From Enterocloster aldenensis (GTDB lineage Bacteria; Bacillota; Clostridia; Lachnospirales; Lachnospiraceae), in NCBI RefSeq assembly GCF_003434055.1, contig NZ_QVEX01000014.1, positions 62,001 to 126,000 of the forward strand: a DNA stretch of 64,000 nt, read 5' to 3'. The notes below the pieces were generated by a model that was not told where the DNA came from, did not search any database, and was given only the letters and a program-made list of their open reading frames with translations. The position numbers were made by a program, and so were the translations under genes. Below are positions 1-8,868 of the stretch, piece by piece (the stretch's first letter is position 1; every line of letters begins with the position of its first letter).

Positions 1-926
1 TGTAAACCTTCAAAGCAGATGCTCACCTTACCTGCGTCCTTTCTGTAAACAGGGGATTTAGACAGGATGATGAACCGGGTGGTGTTGTCCTTATCGTGAT
101 TGATGCCCCGCTCAAGGACCTGGAGCCCGTAAAGCCTTCCCGCTGTCTCACTGGCCACCGCTGCCTGGGCAATGTCCTGGTCCTCCAATATCTTCTTGGC
201 AGCGCCTGCCGTGTTCTCCACGCTGAACTGGGTCCACTGCCTGTTGGCATTCAGGTACCTGGAACACTGCATCAGCGCCTGGGGATGGGAATACACCCTT
301 TTGATGTCTGAAAGGACCGCCCCCTTAAGTCCCAGAAGGGCGTGGTTGACAGAGACCTGGGTCTCGGCAACAATATACAGGTTGTGCATGACCAGATTAT
401 CATAGTTGCCGCTGACAGCCCCTGCGGAGGAATTCTCAATGGGTAGGACTGCGTAATCCGCCCGGCCTTCTTCCACTTCCACCATGGCATCCTCAAAGCT
501 GGGCACATGATATACATCCGCGTCATCCCCAAAGTACTGAAGGGCAGCCGCATGGCTGTAGGCCCCCTCCACGCCCTGGTACACAATCCTGGAATGATCC
601 CGCTTCAGTTCCTGCACCATGGTGAACCCGGTATCCAGGCACTGCCCATGCCCTGCCAGGATACCATACTGCAGCCTGCGGCTGATGGTCATAATCTGTG
701 AAAACAGTTCGTAAACGCCCTGCCTGTTAAAGTCCCCATGGGCCATACCGGTCACGGTCCCTAATTTTTCCTTCTCCCTTGCCGCGTCATACACGGCCTT
801 GCCTGTTCCAATCTTATACTCCGCCACGTCCCCGCACAGCTTCATCCTTCTCTCAAATAATTCTACCAGCTGTGAATCAATCCCATCCAGCTGTCCCCTG
901 ATTTCCTGTAAATCCAGATTCTCCAT
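1..926 (-). CDS. pheA: Bifunctional chorismate mutase / prephenate dehydratase (3' end cut by window edge)
   Basis: The P-protein of phenylalanine synthesis converts chorismate to prephenate and then to phenylpyruvate in the cytoplasm. The N-terminal ~90 residues match an AroQ chorismate mutase (IRGQLDGIDSQLVELFERRM). The prephenate dehydratase domain follows, with YQGVEGAYSHAAA, PIENSSAG, YSHPQAL and NTTRF, whose Thr-Arg-Phe is the family's catalytic signature. The ATG at 926 begins MENLDLQEIRGQ. The frame stays open to base 1, so the end of the dehydratase domain and the phenylalanine-binding ACT domain lie outside the window. It lies 52 bp downstream of plsC on the same strand and may be co-transcribed with it. 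The family assignment is firm. Confidence 0.93.
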   Translation of the reverse strand, partial: MENLDLQEIRGQLDGIDSQLVELFERRMKLCGDVAEYKIGTGKAVYDAAREKEKLGTVTGMAHGDFNRQGVYELFSQIMTISRRLQYGILAGHGQCLDTGFTMVQELKRDHSRIVYQGVEGAYSHAAALQYFGDDADVYHVPSFEDAMVEVEEGRADYAVLPIENSSAGAVSGNYDNLVMHNLYIVAETQVSVNHALLGLKGAVLSDIKRVYSHPQALMQCSRYLNANRQWTQFSVENTAGAAKKILEDQDIAQAAVASETAGRLYGLQVLERGINHDKDNTTRFIILSKSPVYRKDAGKVSICFEGL

Positions 927-978
927 GGTATCTAATACACTCCTGTTCCAAAGCGCGCTTCCTGCGCCCTAATGTTCC

Positions 979-1722
979 TTATTCCTGTCCTTCAGACATA
1001 TCCTTAAGCATGCCTGATATCACATCCCTTGTATATGCTCCCGGAAATTTCCTTGCCTCCGGAGGAAGCTCCTTTATATCAATGGGTTCCCCGTACCGGA
1101 TGACCACATGGCTGGGCTTTATGAACGGAAGATGGTCCTCGAATATCCGGGCAGTCCCGGTTATGGCTACAGGGATTACCGGACAGCCGCTTTTCTGGGC
1201 AATCTTAAGGCTGCCCTCATGGAACGGGAGAAGTTCTGTCATATCCTTATTCTCATTGCGCGTGCCTTCCGGGAATATCCAGATGGATATGCCGGATTTT
1301 ACCTTCTCAATGCCTTCCAGTATGGTCTTTAAGCCTTCTTTGATATTCACCCTGTCAAGGAACAGGCAGTTCACCCTGTGCATCCAGTCCCTGAGAAGGG
1401 GTATCTTAAGCATCTCCTTTTTGGCAACAAACCCGGTCAGTCCGGGTACGGTCACATATCCCACAAGGATATCAAAATAACTTCTGTGATTTCCCACATA
1501 CAGGACCGCCCGGTCCGCCGGTATGTTCTCCAGGCCCTGCACCTCATATGTAACCCCCGCCAGCCTGAGTATGAACCTGAATACTCCCTGTACAATATGC
1601 AGGCTCTTAATCTGTGCGCCTTCCGGGTCTTTCTTATCCCGCGCTCCCAGGATGCCCAATAGCGGCATGCTGAAAATCAGGAACAGCACCACGGTCAGTG
1701 CCACCATAATTATCCGTATCAT
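979..1722 (-). CDS. plsC: 1-acyl-sn-glycerol-3-phosphate acyltransferase
   Basis: PlsC transfers the second acyl chain to lysophosphatidic acid, giving phosphatidic acid at the inner face of the membrane. The 247-residue protein has one N-terminal hydrophobic segment (residues ~3-25). It has the acyltransferase H-X4-D motif in NHRSYFD near residue 77 and the glycerolipid motif FPEGTR near residue 153. AAAGGAG lies just upstream of the ATG at 1722. Length and motif order are normal for the family. A candidate promoter lies at 1790-1818, and pheA follows downstream. Confidence 0.93.
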   Translation of the reverse strand: MIRIIMVALTVVLFLIFSMPLLGILGARDKKDPEGAQIKSLHIVQGVFRFILRLAGVTYEVQGLENIPADRAVLYVGNHRSYFDILVGYVTVPGLTGFVAKKEMLKIPLLRDWMHRVNCLFLDRVNIKEGLKTILEGIEKVKSGISIWIFPEGTRNENKDMTELLPFHEGSLKIAQKSGCPVIPVAITGTARIFEDHLPFIKPSHVVIRYGEPIDIKELPPEARKFPGAYTRDVISGMLKDMSEGQE

Positions 1723-1789
1723 TCCCTGTCTCCTTTAATCCCTGTATATATTTTGGCGTCCGGGTGCAAAACCCGGACTATTTCATTTT

Positions 1790-1818
1790 ATTATATAAAA
1801 AGAGCGGATTAAATACAA
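1790..1818 (-). promoter_or_regulatory. Candidate sigma-A promoter for plsC-pheA
   Basis: On the minus strand TTGTAT and TATAAT are separated by exactly 17 bp. The pair overlaps the terminator of the upstream gene. A 21-bp hairpin (1758-1778, GTCCGGGT/ACCCGGAC) would lie in the leader. Prediction from sequence only. Confidence 0.45.
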
Positions 1819-1854
1819 TACCTTCCATCCAGGTTTGATATTTAATAACCGCTC
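1794..1854 (-). terminator. Rho-independent terminator of the CmpB-like gene
   Basis: On the minus strand GAGCGG and TTAAAT pair with ATTTAA and CCGCTC across a ~30-base loop, followed by TTTTTATAT. The 5' arm contains the TAA stop of the upstream gene, so coding and termination overlap. Confidence 0.6.
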
Positions 1855-2321
1855 GTCTGTCCGGCACCCCGGTGCCCTGTACTGGTCAAATATTCAAATA
1901 ACAGCCCGGTCCCAAACCACAGGGGCGCGAACTTAAGGCGGATGACGCCGCCCACATTGTCCGGCCATGCCGAGTAATCCCACGGGCAGATCCCAAGGCT
2001 TGTAAGCCAGGTTCCTGCCACATATTCCGCAATGAATATCAGCACCATGTAGATAAGCCCGTGCCGTATCATCCGCCCTATACGGGACATCCTGTCCCCA
2101 TCCCTGTCCTCAAAGCCCGGCAGGCCCGTAAGCCAGCTGTCTATGAAGCGGCTGATTGGAAACAGCAGGGCGCCCATCCCATAGATGGGGAACATGAGCA
2201 GGGAAGTCTGGCCCATCAGGGTCCAGTCCCCTGCCATGATGGAGTCCACGGATGTGAACATTACCTCCAGACACCACCCTGCAATGCCGCACCGGCAGAA
2301 ATTCATCAGCAGTTCCGTCAT
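1842..2321 (-). CDS. Putative ABC-transporter permease-like membrane protein (CmpB/DUF1113 family)
   Basis: A 159-residue polytopic membrane protein of unknown function, matching PF06541 by pattern. Near the start it has CGIAGWCLEV, the family's typical Gly-Trp-x-x-Glu block in the first membrane segment. Hydrophobic stretches follow around LLMFPIYGMGALLFP and LIYMVLIFIAEYVAG. Family members begin a few residues before this block, so I take the ATG at 2321 (MTELLMNF). An upstream in-frame ATG at 2390 would add a polar 23-residue leader and has no clear Shine-Dalgarno sequence. It lies downstream of cls on the same strand and ends in a terminator. No transport substrate can be inferred. Confidence 0.7.
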   Translation of the reverse strand: MTELLMNFCRCGIAGWCLEVMFTSVDSIMAGDWTLMGQTSLLMFPIYGMGALLFPISRFIDSWLTGLPGFEDRDGDRMSRIGRMIRHGLIYMVLIFIAEYVAGTWLTSLGICPWDYSAWPDNVGGVIRLKFAPLWFGTGLLFEYLTSTGHRGAGQTSGY

Positions 2322-2481
2322 TCTGTTGTCCCGGTTTTCCTTCCGGCTTTTTGTGTGATTGGTTCCTTCTGTCTGCACTCTCATAGCCATTAGTATGAAA
2401 ACCGGTCTGTGCTTTTATTCGCCCGGAACCATTTTTCCAGAACTTTCCCAATGCCTGGCTTCCCATTCCTGGCGGCTTTTG

Positions 2482-4014
2482 TCACAGAAGCGGGGAGAGC
2501 AGGCGGCTGGACTGTTCCTTGATGCGCATCCACATGCCTCTTTCCCTGTAATCCTCCCTTGTAATCTCCCGGCAATGGGGAAGGTCGCCCATGAACGCCT
2601 CCTCCAGTTCGCCTGTGACTTCCTCATCGTAAATCGTGGCATTGACCTCAAAGTTCAGTTCAAAGCTCCGTATATCCATGTTGGCCGTTCCATAACAGCT
2701 GACCCTGCCGTCCACCATGATTCCCTTGGAGTGAAGGAACCCATTTTCATATATATACACCCTGGCCCCATAGTCCAGAAGCTCTCCCGCATAGGAACAG
2801 GTGGCCCAGTACACAAAGGGGTGGTCCGGCTTGCACGGTATCATGAGACGTACATCCACGCCTGAGAGCGCCGCAATCTTTAGCGCTGAAAGAATTGCGT
2901 CGTCCGGGATGAAGTAAGGGGTCTGGATATAGATATGGTGCTTGGCCTTGTGGAACAGCTCCAGGTAATTATTCCTTATATGCGGCTCATTGGTGTCCGG
3001 GCCGCTGGTTATGATCTGCATGGACACCAGTTCATTGACCCGTTCCGGATCAGGCCACACAGGCGTCCATTCACCCCTTAGGCGGCGGGTGATGTACTCT
3101 GCCTCATCCCCAAAATACCTTGCCTCCTTAAAGAGGTTCTCACCGGTGGCATAATTCCAGTCCAGGGCAAACCGGATCTGCAGGCTGATGGCAGCCTCCC
3201 CGTCAATGCGCAGATGGGTATCCCGCCAGTAACCGAATTTGGGATCCTTGGAAATGTACTCCCGCCCAATATTAAAGCCTCCCACAAAACCGGTATGGCC
3301 GTCAATCACAACGATTTTCCTATGGTTCCTATAGTTCACACGCAGGTTAAGCCATCCCAGGAAGGGAGGGAAGAACACCCCCACCTTAATCCCTGCTTTT
3401 TCCATCTTTTCCCAAAGTTTTTTCGGCATGAACCTGCCGCCCATACCATCGCAGAGAATCCGGACCTCCACGCCCTCCTTTACCTTCTCCAGCAGGATCG
3501 GCACGATGGAATCAAACAGCTCGTCATTTTTAATGATATAGTACTGGATGTGGATGAACCGTCTGGCCTGGCGCATCTCATTCCTCAGGGATTCGAACTT
3601 CTCCTGCCCGTCCGTGAATATCTGCACCTTGTTGTTCACCGTCAGCACGGAACCCGAGGTTTCCAGGTTATAGAGGATCAGGCTTTTAAAATCCCTGGTC
3701 ATGGGGTCCATCATCTCCTCAGGCATGTCATCCGAGCGTATGATCTCCTCCTGGCTCTTAATGGGTACATTAAGCCTGTCGCTGATTTCCTTTACCTTGA
3801 ACATCCTGCTTTTCTTTAAGTCCTGCCCGAACAGAAGGTAGAAGATGATACCGAACACAGGGATAAAGTACAGGGCCAGAAGCCAGGTCCACACGCTTCT
3901 GGGATCCCGCCGCTGAAAAAATATGATAATGATTGAAAATACAAGGTTGATGTACAAAAGATGCTCCAGCAGCCATCCCCATATCATCAGCGCCGTGTTC
4001 AAGATTACTTCCAT
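2482..4014 (-). CDS. cls: Cardiolipin synthase
   Basis: Cls is a membrane-bound phospholipase D family enzyme that joins two phosphatidylglycerols to form cardiolipin. The 510-residue protein starts with two hydrophobic segments (MIWGWLLEHLLYINLVFSII and WTWLLALYFIPVFGIIFYLL). It has two HKD motifs, HRKIVVID near residue 230 and HSKGIMVD near residue 423, each followed by the usual Gly/Asn block (GGFNIG, GTANMD). GAGAGGGT precedes the ATG at 4014. Its start is only 27 bp from the last prepilin gene, so it may be read with the pilus genes. Length and motifs are normal. Confidence 0.93.
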   Translation of the reverse strand: MEVILNTALMIWGWLLEHLLYINLVFSIIIIFFQRRDPRSVWTWLLALYFIPVFGIIFYLLFGQDLKKSRMFKVKEISDRLNVPIKSQEEIIRSDDMPEEMMDPMTRDFKSLILYNLETSGSVLTVNNKVQIFTDGQEKFESLRNEMRQARRFIHIQYYIIKNDELFDSIVPILLEKVKEGVEVRILCDGMGGRFMPKKLWEKMEKAGIKVGVFFPPFLGWLNLRVNYRNHRKIVVIDGHTGFVGGFNIGREYISKDPKFGYWRDTHLRIDGEAAISLQIRFALDWNYATGENLFKEARYFGDEAEYITRRLRGEWTPVWPDPERVNELVSMQIITSGPDTNEPHIRNNYLELFHKAKHHIYIQTPYFIPDDAILSALKIAALSGVDVRLMIPCKPDHPFVYWATCSYAGELLDYGARVYIYENGFLHSKGIMVDGRVSCYGTANMDIRSFELNFEVNATIYDEEVTGELEEAFMGDLPHCREITREDYRERGMWMRIKEQSSRLLSPLL

Positions 4015-4041
4015 AGGATACCCTCTCTTACCGCTTCTGTC

Positions 4042-4515
4042 TTACTGATTTGACCAATCAAAATCCTTGCTCACATCCTCAAGCGTGACGTTTCCGTCTT
4101 TATCGTATGTTACCAGCACTGCCTTCTCACTGTACTCCGTATCATATATGATGTTATTCAGACGCCCTTCGCTGGCATCTGCCCTAACAGACCTGATGAC
4201 TGCGCCTTTCTGGCCTCCGGTAATATAATCCTTAAGCGGGCTGTTGGGACTGTCCAGCGCCACGCCCATAAGGTTATGTATGGTTTTGCCGTTCAGCGTT
4301 CCTTTTTCATGCTCATCGGTCAGATAACGCTGTACCGCATCCGCGGCCAGCTTTGCTTCTGCATGGGCGGTGGTGTAGTGGGCGGCCTTAATATAACCTG
4401 TCATGTGGGGCACGGCAAAAGCCAGCAGTATGGCCAGGATTGCAACCACCACGATCAGTTCCACCATGGTGAAGCCCCGGCATCCCAAACGCGTTTTCTT
4501 ATGCTTCATTTTCAT
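4042..4515 (-). CDS. Type IV prepilin-like protein (class III-type signal, GFTMVEL)
   Basis: A 157-residue pilin or pseudopilin. The short basic leader MKMKHKKTRLGCRG is followed by FTMVELIVVVAILAILLAFA. The prepilin peptidase should cut after Gly14 and leave N-methyl-Phe1 and the conserved Glu5. A polar globular domain of ~115 residues follows. I choose the ATG at 4515 because GGAAGG lies just upstream. A longer frame opens at 4575 and overlaps the previous gene's stop as ATGA, but its 20-residue extension does not look like a leader. It follows another prepilin gene and precedes cls. It could be major or minor; sequence alone does not decide. Confidence 0.85.
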   Translation of the reverse strand: MKMKHKKTRLGCRGFTMVELIVVVAILAILLAFAVPHMTGYIKAAHYTTAHAEAKLAADAVQRYLTDEHEKGTLNGKTIHNLMGVALDSPNSPLKDYITGGQKGAVIRSVRADASEGRLNNIIYDTEYSEKAVLVTYDKDGNVTLEDVSKDFDWSNQ

Positions 4516-4571
4516 GTTTCCTTCCCGTTCATCCTCCAGCCAATCATGGTTAATTGTACCACAGATACGGA

Positions 4572-4946
4572 TCATTTTCCAGTTCCCGACACAATCTCGC
4601 CATCCCCGGTGCTGCCCGGATAAACAGCCTTATAGGTCCTGCCGTTTATCTCGCCTTCCCAGAACGCGGAATCGGTTCCGTCCGGATTCCTGGTATAGTT
4701 ATACTCCTGTTTCTCATTTTCCTTCATGGCGCCCGCATCAATCATGTCCTGCTGTGCCTTTCCCAGGGTGTAGTTGGACCTGGCATTGGATATGGCTACC
4801 TGACTGGCTGATTTGTCCTGAAGCCCGCGGTAGGATGGCACCGCAAGCGCAACCAGGATGCCGAGTATGGCAATGACACAGATCAGCTCTATGAGGGTAA
4901 ATCCATCCCTGCTGCGGTTCTTTCCCTTTTGGTCTGCTTTTTTCAT
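4572..4946 (-). CDS. Type IV prepilin-like protein (GFTLIEL)
   Basis: A 124-residue pilin-type protein. The leader MKKADQKGKNRSRDG ends in the processing Gly15, followed by FTLIELICVIAILGILVALA, so the mature protein has Phe1 and Glu5. The remaining ~90 residues are polar, with a Gly/Thr-rich C-terminus. The ATG at 4946 fits the leader and is preceded by an AGAGGGAAC-type site. A longer in-frame start at 5057 lies inside the pilB coding region and is rejected. It lies 37 bp after the ATPase gene. With the neighbouring prepilin it is the best candidate for the major subunit of this pilus or pseudopilus. Confidence 0.88.
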   Translation of the reverse strand: MKKADQKGKNRSRDGFTLIELICVIAILGILVALAVPSYRGLQDKSASQVAISNARSNYTLGKAQQDMIDAGAMKENEKQEYNYTRNPDGTDSAFWEGEINGRTYKAVYPGSTGDGEIVSGTGK

Positions 4947-4983
4947 TCTTATGTTCCCTCTTTTCTTTTGTAGTATATAAGTA

Positions 4984-6696
4984 TTATTCCGCGGAATAAA
5001 GTATTTTTTCAGCCTCTTCCATACTGGTTTCCCCGTGGATTGCCATCTGCACCACATTCTCCTTCAGGGACCGGAATCCCCTTTTCTTCTGGTACGTCCT
5101 GATTTCCTTTGGCAGCACATTATCAGTTATCATGAACTTCACCTCCTCATCCACCTCCATCAGTTCATAAACCGCTTTCCTCCGGCTGTATCCGGTCCCA
5201 TTACAGCACGGACAGCCAGAGGCCTTCCACAGTTTATCCACCTTTCCGGCTCCCAGACCCTCCAGCAGGCCGCGCTCCCTCTCATCCGGTTCATATTCCC
5301 GGCAGCACATGGGACACAGCACCTTCACCAGCCTCTGTGCCACGATCCCGGATAATGCCGCTGCCACCATATAGGGAGCCACGCCCATGTTGCGCAGCCT
5401 GTTTATGGTGGAGGCGCAGTCATTGGTATGAAGGGTGGAAAACACCAGATGTCCGGTTATGGCGGCCCTTACGCCGATGGATACGGTTTCTTCGTCCCTC
5501 ATCTCGCCAACCATGATCACATCCGGGTCCTGCCTCAGGATGGAGCGCAGGGCAGTGGCAAAGGTAAGGCCTGACTTAGGATTGACCTGTACCTGGGTCA
5601 TTCCCTCAAGCACCTTCTCCACCGGGTCTTCCACAGTAACCACATTAATCTTCTTTTTAATGATACGGCTGAGCACCGCGTACAGGGTTGTGGTCTTGCC
5701 GCTGCCGGTGGGTCCTGTCACCAGCACGATTCCATGGGGAACCTTGAGGATCCGCTCAAATATCTCGCGCTGTGCCTCGGTCATCCCAAGACGGCTCACA
5801 TCCATCAGTGAGTTATCCCTGTCATTGCCTAACAGCCTCAAAACCACCTTTTCCCCGAAAACAGAGGGCAGGGTGGAAATCCTCAGGTCCGTGGACACAT
5901 CCGCCCGTTCATAATGGTACTTACCGTCCTGAGGCAGCCTCTTTTCTGCAATATCCATGCCTGCCATCAGCTTCAGCCTGGTTATCATGGGACGGTGGTA
6001 TTCCATCTCTAAAGTAGTATGGACAATCAGGTCCCCATTGATTCTCATCCGGATTACAAGTTCATGATTTCCCGGCTCCACATGGATATCGCTGGCATTT
6101 CTGTTATAGGCTTCCTCAATGATGGCGTTGACCATGCGCACCACGGGCGCGCCTTCCACCCTTTCCTTCAGGACCAGCTCCATCTGGCGGTTACGGTTAT
6201 CCGTGATGCCTGCCCCGGATGTGCCAAACGCGCGGTTCATGAATCCATGATTACTGCCTGAGGTATTTTCATACGTCCTGTCAATGGCCCGTCCCACTGC
6301 CGCGGATGACCCAAGGACCACCTTGACCTCCATGCCGGTAAGGGTTGCGGTCTCGTCAATGACATCCATGTCAATGGGATAGGAGGCAGCTACCACCAGC
6401 CTGCTTTCTTCAAAATCAATGGGAATGATCCGGTTATGCCCTGCAAATCCAGGGGAAACCATGTCCGCTGCCTTCAGGTCAATTTTATAGGAATCCAGGT
6501 CCGTCACCTGCAGATGGTCCCGGACCGCAGCGCATTCCATAACAGCTTCCTCGGTCACATAACCCAGGTCCACAAGGATCTGCTCTGCTGTTTTCCCGGG
6601 TTCCTGTTCCTTAAAGTACATGGCCCGCTCCAACTGGCTCCTGGTCAGGTATCCGTGTTCTACCAGCAATTCTTCTATGTTCATTTTGTATGGCAC
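4984..6696 (-). CDS. pilB: Type IV pilus / type II secretion assembly ATPase (PilB/GspE family)
   Basis: A hexameric cytoplasmic ATPase that drives pilin polymerisation. The 570-residue protein has an N-terminal MshEN-type domain (residues 1-~140). The ATPase core follows, with Walker A GPTGSGKTT near residue 332, an Asp box (SDIHVEP), Walker B (DPDVIMVGEMRD) and a His box (GHLVFSTLHTND). It also has a four-cysteine zinc site, CPMC and CPCC, spaced as in GspE/PilB. I accept the GTG at 6696 because AAGGAG lies seven bases upstream; an ATG four codons later is the alternative. It heads the ATPase-prepilin-prepilin group. The absence of a retraction motif set and the N-terminal domain argue for PilB rather than PilT. 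Confidence 0.93.
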   Translation of the reverse strand: MPYKMNIEELLVEHGYLTRSQLERAMYFKEQEPGKTAEQILVDLGYVTEEAVMECAAVRDHLQVTDLDSYKIDLKAADMVSPGFAGHNRIIPIDFEESRLVVAASYPIDMDVIDETATLTGMEVKVVLGSSAAVGRAIDRTYENTSGSNHGFMNRAFGTSGAGITDNRNRQMELVLKERVEGAPVVRMVNAIIEEAYNRNASDIHVEPGNHELVIRMRINGDLIVHTTLEMEYHRPMITRLKLMAGMDIAEKRLPQDGKYHYERADVSTDLRISTLPSVFGEKVVLRLLGNDRDNSLMDVSRLGMTEAQREIFERILKVPHGIVLVTGPTGSGKTTTLYAVLSRIIKKKINVVTVEDPVEKVLEGMTQVQVNPKSGLTFATALRSILRQDPDVIMVGEMRDEETVSIGVRAAITGHLVFSTLHTNDCASTINRLRNMGVAPYMVAAALSGIVAQRLVKVLCPMCCREYEPDERERGLLEGLGAGKVDKLWKASGCPCCNGTGYSRRKAVYELMEVDEEVKFMITDNVLPKEIRTYQKKRGFRSLKENVVQMAIHGETSMEEAEKILYSAE

Positions 6697-6699
6697 TGG

Positions 6700-6728
6700 T
6701 TGTCTCCTTCTCTCTGAAATGGTATACT
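6700..6728 (+). promoter_or_regulatory. Promoter for the prepilin peptidase gene
   Basis: TTGTCT and TATACT are separated by 17 bp on the plus strand, with a TGG before the -10 (partly extended). It overlaps the ribosome binding site of the divergent pilB gene, so the two genes may interfere with each other's expression. Confidence 0.5.
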
Positions 6729-6796
6729 GACTGAAATGAACTGCAATCCGGATCCATATGATATCCGGGATAATCTACATGATCGGGGTGATTGTA

Positions 6797-7555
6797 ATGG
6801 ATTTCTTCTACCCAGCCTTATATGGAATATGCGGCATTATAATCGGAAGTTTCCTGAATGTCTGCATCCTGCGGATACCCGAAGGCCAAAGCTTTGTCAC
6901 AGGGCGTTCGCACTGCCCTGCCTGTAAAAGACAGCTTTACCCGTTCGACATGGTGCCCGTCCTGTCTTTCCTGTTCCTGGGAGGGAAATGCCGGTTCTGC
7001 GGGAAACCCATATCCATCCAGTATCCTTTGGTGGAGGCAGGCACCGCCCTGCTGTTCTTCCTGTGCTGTCTGGCTAAGGGTCCGGGAGCCGCCGCTGTCA
7101 TCATGTGTCTCTTTGGCTCACTGCTGACCGTGGGCGCCTGGATTGATGCCCGGCATATGTACATCCCGGATGGGATCAGCCTTTCCATCCTTATCCTGGC
7201 GGCAGCTTCCCTGATGATCCTTCCCCTGCCTGATATCCTGAGCCGTATGGCCGGCGCAGCCATGTGCGGCGGTTTCCTGGCAGTGCTGCGTATGCTCACC
7301 AAGGGCGGGATTGGCCTGGGTGATGTAAAGCTCATGGCCTCCAGCGGTCTGCTTCTGGGCGTTAAAGCAGGAATGGCAGCCCTCCTTGCAGCCTACGTCC
7401 TGGCCGGACTCTGGTGCCTCATCCCGCTGATAAGGGGACGGGTAAACGGCAGGACCAGGATTCCAATGGTCCCGTTCTTTGCCATATCCCTGATTGCCTT
7501 CGGACTATGGTACAGGGAAATCATGACCTGGTACATGGGTCTGTTCCTTCCATAA
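6797..7555 (+). CDS. pilD: Prepilin peptidase / N-methyltransferase (PilD/GspO/ComC family)
   Basis: An integral-membrane aspartic protease that removes prepilin leaders and N-methylates the new N-terminus. The 252-residue protein opens with a GSFLNVCILRIP block typical of the family. It has the two CxxC pairs (CPAC, CRFC) of the methyltransferase domain, and two aspartate motifs, DARHMYIPD and GLGDVKLM, the second being the catalytic GxGD. About eight membrane segments are visible. I choose the ATG at 6797 because GGGGTGA precedes it and homologues start here; an ATG at 6758 gives 13 extra residues. It is the only plus-strand gene in the pilus locus. Its stop is 9 bp from the stop of the convergent minor-prepilin gene. 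Confidence 0.93.
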   Translation: MDFFYPALYGICGIIIGSFLNVCILRIPEGQSFVTGRSHCPACKRQLYPFDMVPVLSFLFLGGKCRFCGKPISIQYPLVEAGTALLFFLCCLAKGPGAAAVIMCLFGSLLTVGAWIDARHMYIPDGISLSILILAAASLMILPLPDILSRMAGAAMCGGFLAVLRMLTKGGIGLGDVKLMASSGLLLGVKAGMAALLAAYVLAGLWCLIPLIRGRVNGRTRIPMVPFFAISLIAFGLWYREIMTWYMGLFLP

Positions 7556-7564
7556 GGTATGGTT

Positions 7565-8323
7565 TTAATCCTCATAATACCGATAGACCCCATTACCGCT
7601 TAGATAGATTTCCACATTCCCATTGGACCGCCTGGATCTGCTGGATATGTCCCGCCCAATGGTCATGACCGCGCCGTCGCTGTTGTCAAACACGATATCT
7701 GCTCCCAGGGAAAATGCATACCCGTTGCAGACCACTTCCGTATGTACACTGGCTTTCTCGTCCAGGGGTTTTGCCGCTAATGAGATTTCCACTTCCAGGC
7801 TGCCGTCCGCCAGGGACCGGGAACCCTTCATCACATATTCCTTGTCTCCCAGGGCATGGTAAAGATACCGTTCCCACCGGTCTTCCGGCTCCAGATCCCC
7901 GGCATGACCATCTTCACCGTATACAGATCCGTCTTCTTCCCCATCGCCGTACACCTGCGTGTCCCCTTCCATGGCCTCTTCGGGGATATCGCCTTCCCCG
8001 CCTCCATCCTCCTGGCTGTCCATCATTTCATCATATTCCTCACGGACCATGCGGCAGTCCTCCTCAAAGCACTGCCAGATGCTGTTGATTGCCTGGGAAT
8101 TCCCGCTGGACACTGCCTCGCAGAAGGTGCTGTGTATGGTCTTGGCCGTTATCTGCGCCTCCATATACGTTCTTTCTGTCAGGACAGATTTCATCTGATA
8201 TCTGGAAATCGCCATATAACCGCAGGAAAACACAGACAGCAGGGTAATGGACAGAATCACATATATCAGGCTGCTGCCCTGCTCACCGCGTTTTCCAGGA
8301 CGGCTGCTCCTATTGCCGCCCAT
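7565..8323 (-). CDS. Minor prepilin, PilX/GspK-like (no Glu5)
   Basis: A 252-residue protein with a basic leader (MGGNRSSRPGKRGEQG) and one hydrophobic helix (SSLIYVILSITLLSVFSCG). A large acidic domain follows with Glu/Asp/Gly-rich stretches near residues 95-150. The helix starts right after a Gly, but Phe1 and Glu5 of normal pilins are missing. GspK and PilX tip subunits show the same feature. The start at 8323 overlaps the preceding prepilin gene by 58 bp and has GGGGGAGACGG upstream. Its place at the end of the minor-prepilin set also fits a tip subunit. Assignment to the family is by context and N-terminal pattern, not by the variable globular domain. Confidence 0.7.
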   Translation of the reverse strand: MGGNRSSRPGKRGEQGSSLIYVILSITLLSVFSCGYMAISRYQMKSVLTERTYMEAQITAKTIHSTFCEAVSSGNSQAINSIWQCFEEDCRMVREEYDEMMDSQEDGGGEGDIPEEAMEGDTQVYGDGEEDGSVYGEDGHAGDLEPEDRWERYLYHALGDKEYVMKGSRSLADGSLEVEISLAAKPLDEKASVHTEVVCNGYAFSLGADIVFDNSDGAVMTIGRDISSRSRRSNGNVEIYLSGNGVYRYYED

Positions 8324-8853
8324 GCCGTCTCCCCCTCTTCCACCTGATATTCATACATGGAGTGTATGACTGCTTCCTGTTCATAAACCGTTTCCTCATC
8401 CTTCATGATACGGATCAGCACTTTTGCCTTCCTGGCTTGTGTTCCGTCAAAATCAAGTTCCAAAGTCATCCCGTCAAATGTATCCACATCCAGGTCATCC
8501 GCAGAAATATGGGCCCAGCCGGAGACCGGCGGCAGCTTTTCATAGGTAATCCCGCCCACATCACAGGATGGATTGGGCGTTCCCGGCTCCCGCACATAAT
8601 ATGCCAGTGTTTCCGGATAGCCGGGCTCCACATGATACATATAACCGTATCTCAGCAATCCCTCCAGTTTTGTATACGCCTGACCGCACATGCCCTCTGC
8701 CTTGGCCAGTCTGTCAAATCCATAATAAAGCTTGACCTGCGGATGCAGGAAGCCTGCTGCAAATACACCAATCACCGCCGTGATTGAAAGGGCCGCCACC
8801 AACTCTAAAAGCGTAAATCCCTGACACCCATCCCTTACATTTCTTCCATTCAA
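8266..8853 (-). CDS. Minor type IV prepilin (GFTLLEL)
   Basis: A 195-residue prepilin. The leader MNGRNVRDGCQG precedes FTLLELVAALSITAVIGVFA, with the processing glycine, Phe1 and Glu5 intact. The globular domain of ~160 residues is of unknown fold. The C-terminus (AWAAIGAAVLENAVSRAAA) lies in the overlap with the next gene. GGTAGG precedes the ATG at 8853. It sits between two other minor prepilins, an arrangement like the GspH-I-J-K or PilV-W-X clusters. Its exact counterpart cannot be named from sequence alone. Confidence 0.82.
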   Translation of the reverse strand: MNGRNVRDGCQGFTLLELVAALSITAVIGVFAAGFLHPQVKLYYGFDRLAKAEGMCGQAYTKLEGLLRYGYMYHVEPGYPETLAYYVREPGTPNPSCDVGGITYEKLPPVSGWAHISADDLDVDTFDGMTLELDFDGTQARKAKVLIRIMKDEETVYEQEAVIHSMYEYQVEEGETAWAAIGAAVLENAVSRAAA

Positions 8854-8868
8854 TTTTCCTACCGCCTT

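Noticed and set aside
1758..1778. A second terminator upstream of plsC
   Set aside because: The perfect 8-bp stem has no T-run in the direction of transcription; it is only noted as a leader hairpin.
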